A DNA stretch of 8,209 nucleotides. It comes from Ktedonobacterales bacterium. GTDB taxonomy: Bacteria > Chloroflexota > Ktedonobacteria > Ktedonobacterales > JADMIN01. The position numbers and the translations under genes were made by a program. Positions within the stretch are counted from its first letter, which is position 1. Each line of letters starts with the position of its first letter. Shown here in pieces: positions 6,472-8,209 of this stretch. The DNA lies in assembly GCA_015478575.1 (NCBI GenBank), contig JADMIN010000085.1, positions 1 to 8,209 on the forward strand, read 5' to 3'. The notes under the pieces are model-generated. The model searched no databases, was not told the origin of the DNA, and saw only the letters and a list, made by a program, of their open reading frames with translations.

Positions 6472-6561
6472 GAACGTGTGTTCGCTACCGACAACGGTTC
6501 AGGCCACCGGCGCGATGGGAATGGATCGGCGGCGGGTGGCCGCGAGAGGGAGGCAGAAGCC

Positions 6562-6852
6562 ATGGAACTTGGTGTGGCAGGTGCGACGGTCTTTCTGCCC
6601 GGCGCGCTGCGGGCGCGAGTGGAGGGTGCGACTACCCTGCGGGTGGCGGGTGGCACCGTGCGCGAGATCATCGCCGCGCTGGAGGCCCGCTCCCCTGGTC
6701 TGCGCTTCCACCTCTGCTATGAGACGGGTGAGTTGCGCCCCTTCGTCAACGTCTTCGTCAATGGCGAGCATGTGCGCTACCTTCGTGGGCTGGAGACCCC
6801 CATCCCTGATGGCGCCCGCGTGCATATTCTGCCATCCGTCGCGGGCGGATGA
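6562..6852 (+). CDS. MoaD/ThiS-family small sulfur-carrier protein
   Basis: The 96-residue product has a beta-grasp, ubiquitin-like pattern: N-terminal strands ATVFLPGALRARV, a helix TVREIIAALEARSPGL, strand FVNVFVNGEHVRYL, and the loop IPDGARVHILPSVAGG. The terminal Gly-Gly is the site that, in this family, is adenylated by an E1-like enzyme and converted to a thiocarboxylate to donate sulfur for molybdopterin, thiamine or cysteine synthesis, or for protein modification. ATG 6562 has AGGGAGG 8 nt upstream; an upstream in-frame GTG at 6478 would add 28 polar residues not seen in the family. No E1-like (MoeB/ThiF), MoaE, ThiG or JAMM peptidase gene is in view, so which pathway it serves is not known. 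It is followed by the propeller gene on the same strand. Confidence 0.92.
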   Translation: MELGVAGATVFLPGALRARVEGATTLRVAGGTVREIIAALEARSPGLRFHLCYETGELRPFVNVFVNGEHVRYLRGLETPIPDGARVHILPSVAGG

Positions 6853-6891
6853 GTGGGCAGTGGATGAGCGGGCAGTGGATGAGTGGGCAGC
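6847..6891 (+). repeat. 15-bp tandem repeat, three copies, overlapping a stop codon
   Basis: GGATGAGTGGGCAGT starts at 6847, inside the last codons of the MoaD-like gene, and contains its TGA stop. Copies follow at 6862 (one T-to-C change) and at 6877 (last base C). As the period is 15 bp, each copy carries the same TGA in the same frame, giving three successive stops. Confidence 0.92.
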
Positions 6892-6943
6892 GCGTGCTGG
6901 GTGGTAGCGCGCGCATGGCCAACACCTCTGAAAGGGGAATGAG

Positions 6944-8050
6944 ATGGCGACTACCGGCAGGTACCAGGCGGGCACGACGCTGCTGCTCGTCGGAACGAAA
7001 CGCGGCCTCTTCCTGTTGACCTCATCAGATCGGCGGCACTGGGAGCTGGCGCCCACGGCGCCTACCGTCGGGCATATCTTCTTCGCCGCGCTCGACCAGC
7101 GCCGCGACCCGCCGCGTCTCTTTGCCGCCGACAACGGCGACTTTTTCGGCTCCTTCCTGCGCTACAGCGATGACTTTGGTCAGACGTGGCACGAGCCAGA
7201 GCGCGGCATCCAGTTTGCTGAGGGCAGCGGCCAGAAGCTCAAGAACATCTGGACGCTCGTTCCTGGCCGCGCGAGTGAGCCAGAGACGGTCTACGCCGGT
7301 GTGGACCCCGCCAACCTCTGGATGAGCGGGGATGGTGGCGTGACCTGGGCGCTCAATGAAGGGCTGGCGCATCACCCCACACGCGCACGCTGGGAACCCG
7401 GCGCGGGTGGCCTCTGTCTGCACACCATCGTGCCTGACCCCTCGAACGCCGCGCGCATGTGGGTGGGCATCTCCGCTGTTGGGTGTCTGCGGACCGATGA
7501 TGGCGGCGCAAGCTGGACCTTCGCCAACAAGAATACCCGCTCCGACTTCCTGCCGGAGCGCTACCCAGAGTTTGGCCAATGCCTGCACCGCATGATCCAG
7601 CATCCCACCCAGCCCGACGTGCTCTACCAGCAGAATCACTGTGGCATCTATAAGAGCGTCAACGGCGGTGAGGACTGGCTCGACATCCAGGCCAACCTGC
7701 CCTCTGACTTCGGCTTCCCCATCGCGCTCGACCCGCACCATCCTGAAACGCTCTATACCGTGGTCGAGAACCAGGCGCGCAACAACGTCACTGACCAGTT
7801 CACCGTCTATCGCACCCAGAACGCTGGCGAGCGGTGGGAGGCACTGACCGAGGGGCTGCCTGGTGGTCCAGGCGTGCGGTTAGGGGTGCTGCGTCACGGC
7901 ATGTGTACTGATGGGCACGATCCCTGCGGCGTCTACGTCGGCACCAACACCGGTCAACTCTTCGCCAGCGACAATCGCGGCGACTCTTGGCGCCTCGTCG
8001 CTGACTTCCTGCCGACCATCTACTCCGTCAGCGCCGTCGTGCTGGCGTAG
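6944..8050 (+). CDS. Asp-box (BNR) beta-propeller protein, sialidase/VPS10-like fold, no sialidase active site
   Basis: The 368-residue protein shows Asp-box motifs (S/T-x-D/N-x-G-x-x-W) at 75-82 SDDFGQTW, 128-135 SGDGGVTW, 184-191 TDDGGASW, 238-245 SVNGGEDW, 291-298 TQNAGERW and 342-349 SDNRGDSW, with a degenerate one at 26-33 (SSDRRHW). Seven at intervals of about 50 residues suit a seven-bladed propeller. Blade strands such as TLLLVGTKRGLFLL, ETVYAGV, RMWVGIS, DVLYQQNHCGIY and CGVYVGTNTGQLF precede the motifs. No signal peptide is present, so the protein should act in the cytoplasm. The sialidase FRIP arginine motif is absent, so names such as 'exo-alpha-sialidase' given to relatives are misleading; the likely role is binding. 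ATG 6944 has AAAGGGG 6 nt upstream. It lies 91 bp after the MoaD-like gene, probably in the same operon, which hints at a partner or target of that carrier. Confidence 0.9.
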   Translation: MATTGRYQAGTTLLLVGTKRGLFLLTSSDRRHWELAPTAPTVGHIFFAALDQRRDPPRLFAADNGDFFGSFLRYSDDFGQTWHEPERGIQFAEGSGQKLKNIWTLVPGRASEPETVYAGVDPANLWMSGDGGVTWALNEGLAHHPTRARWEPGAGGLCLHTIVPDPSNAARMWVGISAVGCLRTDDGGASWTFANKNTRSDFLPERYPEFGQCLHRMIQHPTQPDVLYQQNHCGIYKSVNGGEDWLDIQANLPSDFGFPIALDPHHPETLYTVVENQARNNVTDQFTVYRTQNAGERWEALTEGLPGGPGVRLGVLRHGMCTDGHDPCGVYVGTNTGQLFASDNRGDSWRLVADFLPTIYSVSAVVLA

Positions 8051-8084
8051 GCGTCGTGCTGGCGTAGGCGTCGTGTTGGCGTAG
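8034..8084 (+). repeat. 17-bp tandem repeat, three copies, overlapping a stop codon
   Basis: The unit GCGTCGTGCTGGCGTAG is found at 8051-8067, with a one-base variant at 8068-8084 and another at 8034-8050. The first copy is the last five codons of the propeller gene and includes its TAG stop, so the array grew out of the gene's 3' end. Each copy carries the TAG, but the period shifts the frame. Confidence 0.92.
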
Positions 8085-8089
8085 ATAAC

Positions 8090-8126
8090 GCTGGCCCCTC
8101 TCCCTGGTGTGGGAAGAGGGGCCAGC
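8090..8126 (+). terminator. Strong hairpin after the propeller gene, possible terminator
   Basis: GCTGGCCCCTCTCCC (8090-8104) pairs with GGGAAGAGGGGCCAGC (8111-8126) over 15 base pairs with one bulged A and a 6-nt loop TGGTGT. It begins 40 bp after the propeller stop. There is no T-run on either side, so it is not a classical intrinsic terminator, but it may end the transcript or protect its 3' end. Confidence 0.5.
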
Positions 8127-8140
8127 AGTGTAGGGCGTAG

Positions 8141-8209
8141 CGCTCATGTGTGCCGCGCTCATGTGTGCCGCGCTCATGTGTGCCGCGCTCATGTGTGCCG
8201 CGCTCATGT
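8141..8209. repeat. 15-bp tandem repeat, at least 4.6 copies, running off the window
   Basis: CGCTCATGTGTGCCG is repeated without a mismatch from 8141 to 8200, and nine bases of a fifth copy reach the right edge. Perfect identity suggests recent expansion. There are no spacers, so this is a simple tandem array. Its full length cannot be seen. Confidence 0.95.

Larger units (their letters stand above)
6089..6561. other. Intergenic region between divergent genes
   Basis: These 473 bp separate the minus-strand 151-residue gene from the plus-strand MoaD-like gene. The right end holds a well-spaced plus-strand promoter (6443-6471). A possible small ORF with a good ribosome site lies at 6301-6414. 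No promoter of good geometry was found for the minus-strand gene, and no RNA gene or repeat was seen. Confidence 0.6.

Noticed and set aside
6478..6561. Upstream GTG start for the MoaD-like gene
   Set aside because: It coincides with the likely transcription start, adds a polar tail absent from the family, and lacks a ribosome site; ATG 6562 has a good one.
6944..8050. Annotation as an active sialidase
   Set aside because: Asp boxes are structural. The FRIP arginine motif and the other catalytic residues expected of sialidases were not found, and no secretion signal is present.

Overview
This is an 8.2 kb piece of a high-GC bacterial chromosome with six convincing genes besides one that runs off the left edge. 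Nothing in it identifies the organism directly. The GC-rich codon use, the open-ended RecQ with extra domains, the SRPBCC protein and the MoaD/beta-propeller pair would fit Chloroflexota (Ktedonobacteria or Thermomicrobia type), but this is only an impression from family resemblance. No RNA genes, insertion sequences or CRISPR arrays were seen.

Left part (1-3238, minus strand): an 898-residue fragment of a RecQ-family DNA helicase occupies 1-2694. It has an unusual N-terminal region of about 340 residues with tetratricopeptide-like repeats, a complete set of helicase motifs, about 170 extra residues after motif VI, and the first zinc-ligand cysteine right at the window edge. A well-formed promoter lies just upstream of it, with three copies of CTGATCAC around it. 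Upstream on the same strand is a 148-residue SRPBCC-like protein with a long leader that contains seven 10-bp tandem repeats.

Middle part (3716-6088): a 166-residue Gln-rich protein with a run of ten glycines lies on the plus strand and converges on a PucR/CdaR-type transcription regulator on the minus strand. Behind the regulator, on the same strand, lies a 151-residue protein of unknown function that looks internally duplicated. These two minus-strand genes may be cotranscribed.

Right part (6443-8209, plus strand): a promoter of good geometry leads to a MoaD/ThiS-type small sulfur-carrier protein ending in Gly-Gly, followed 91 bp later by a cytoplasmic seven-bladed Asp-box (BNR) propeller protein. 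They look like a two-gene operon closed by a strong hairpin.

A striking general property is that short tandem repeats of different sequence and period (10, 15, 15, 17, 18 and 19 bp) appear at many gene borders. In two cases the repeat begins inside the 3' end of a gene and carries copies of its stop codon downstream. The best candidates for new biology are the TPR-RecQ fusion, the MoaD/propeller pair, and these border repeats.
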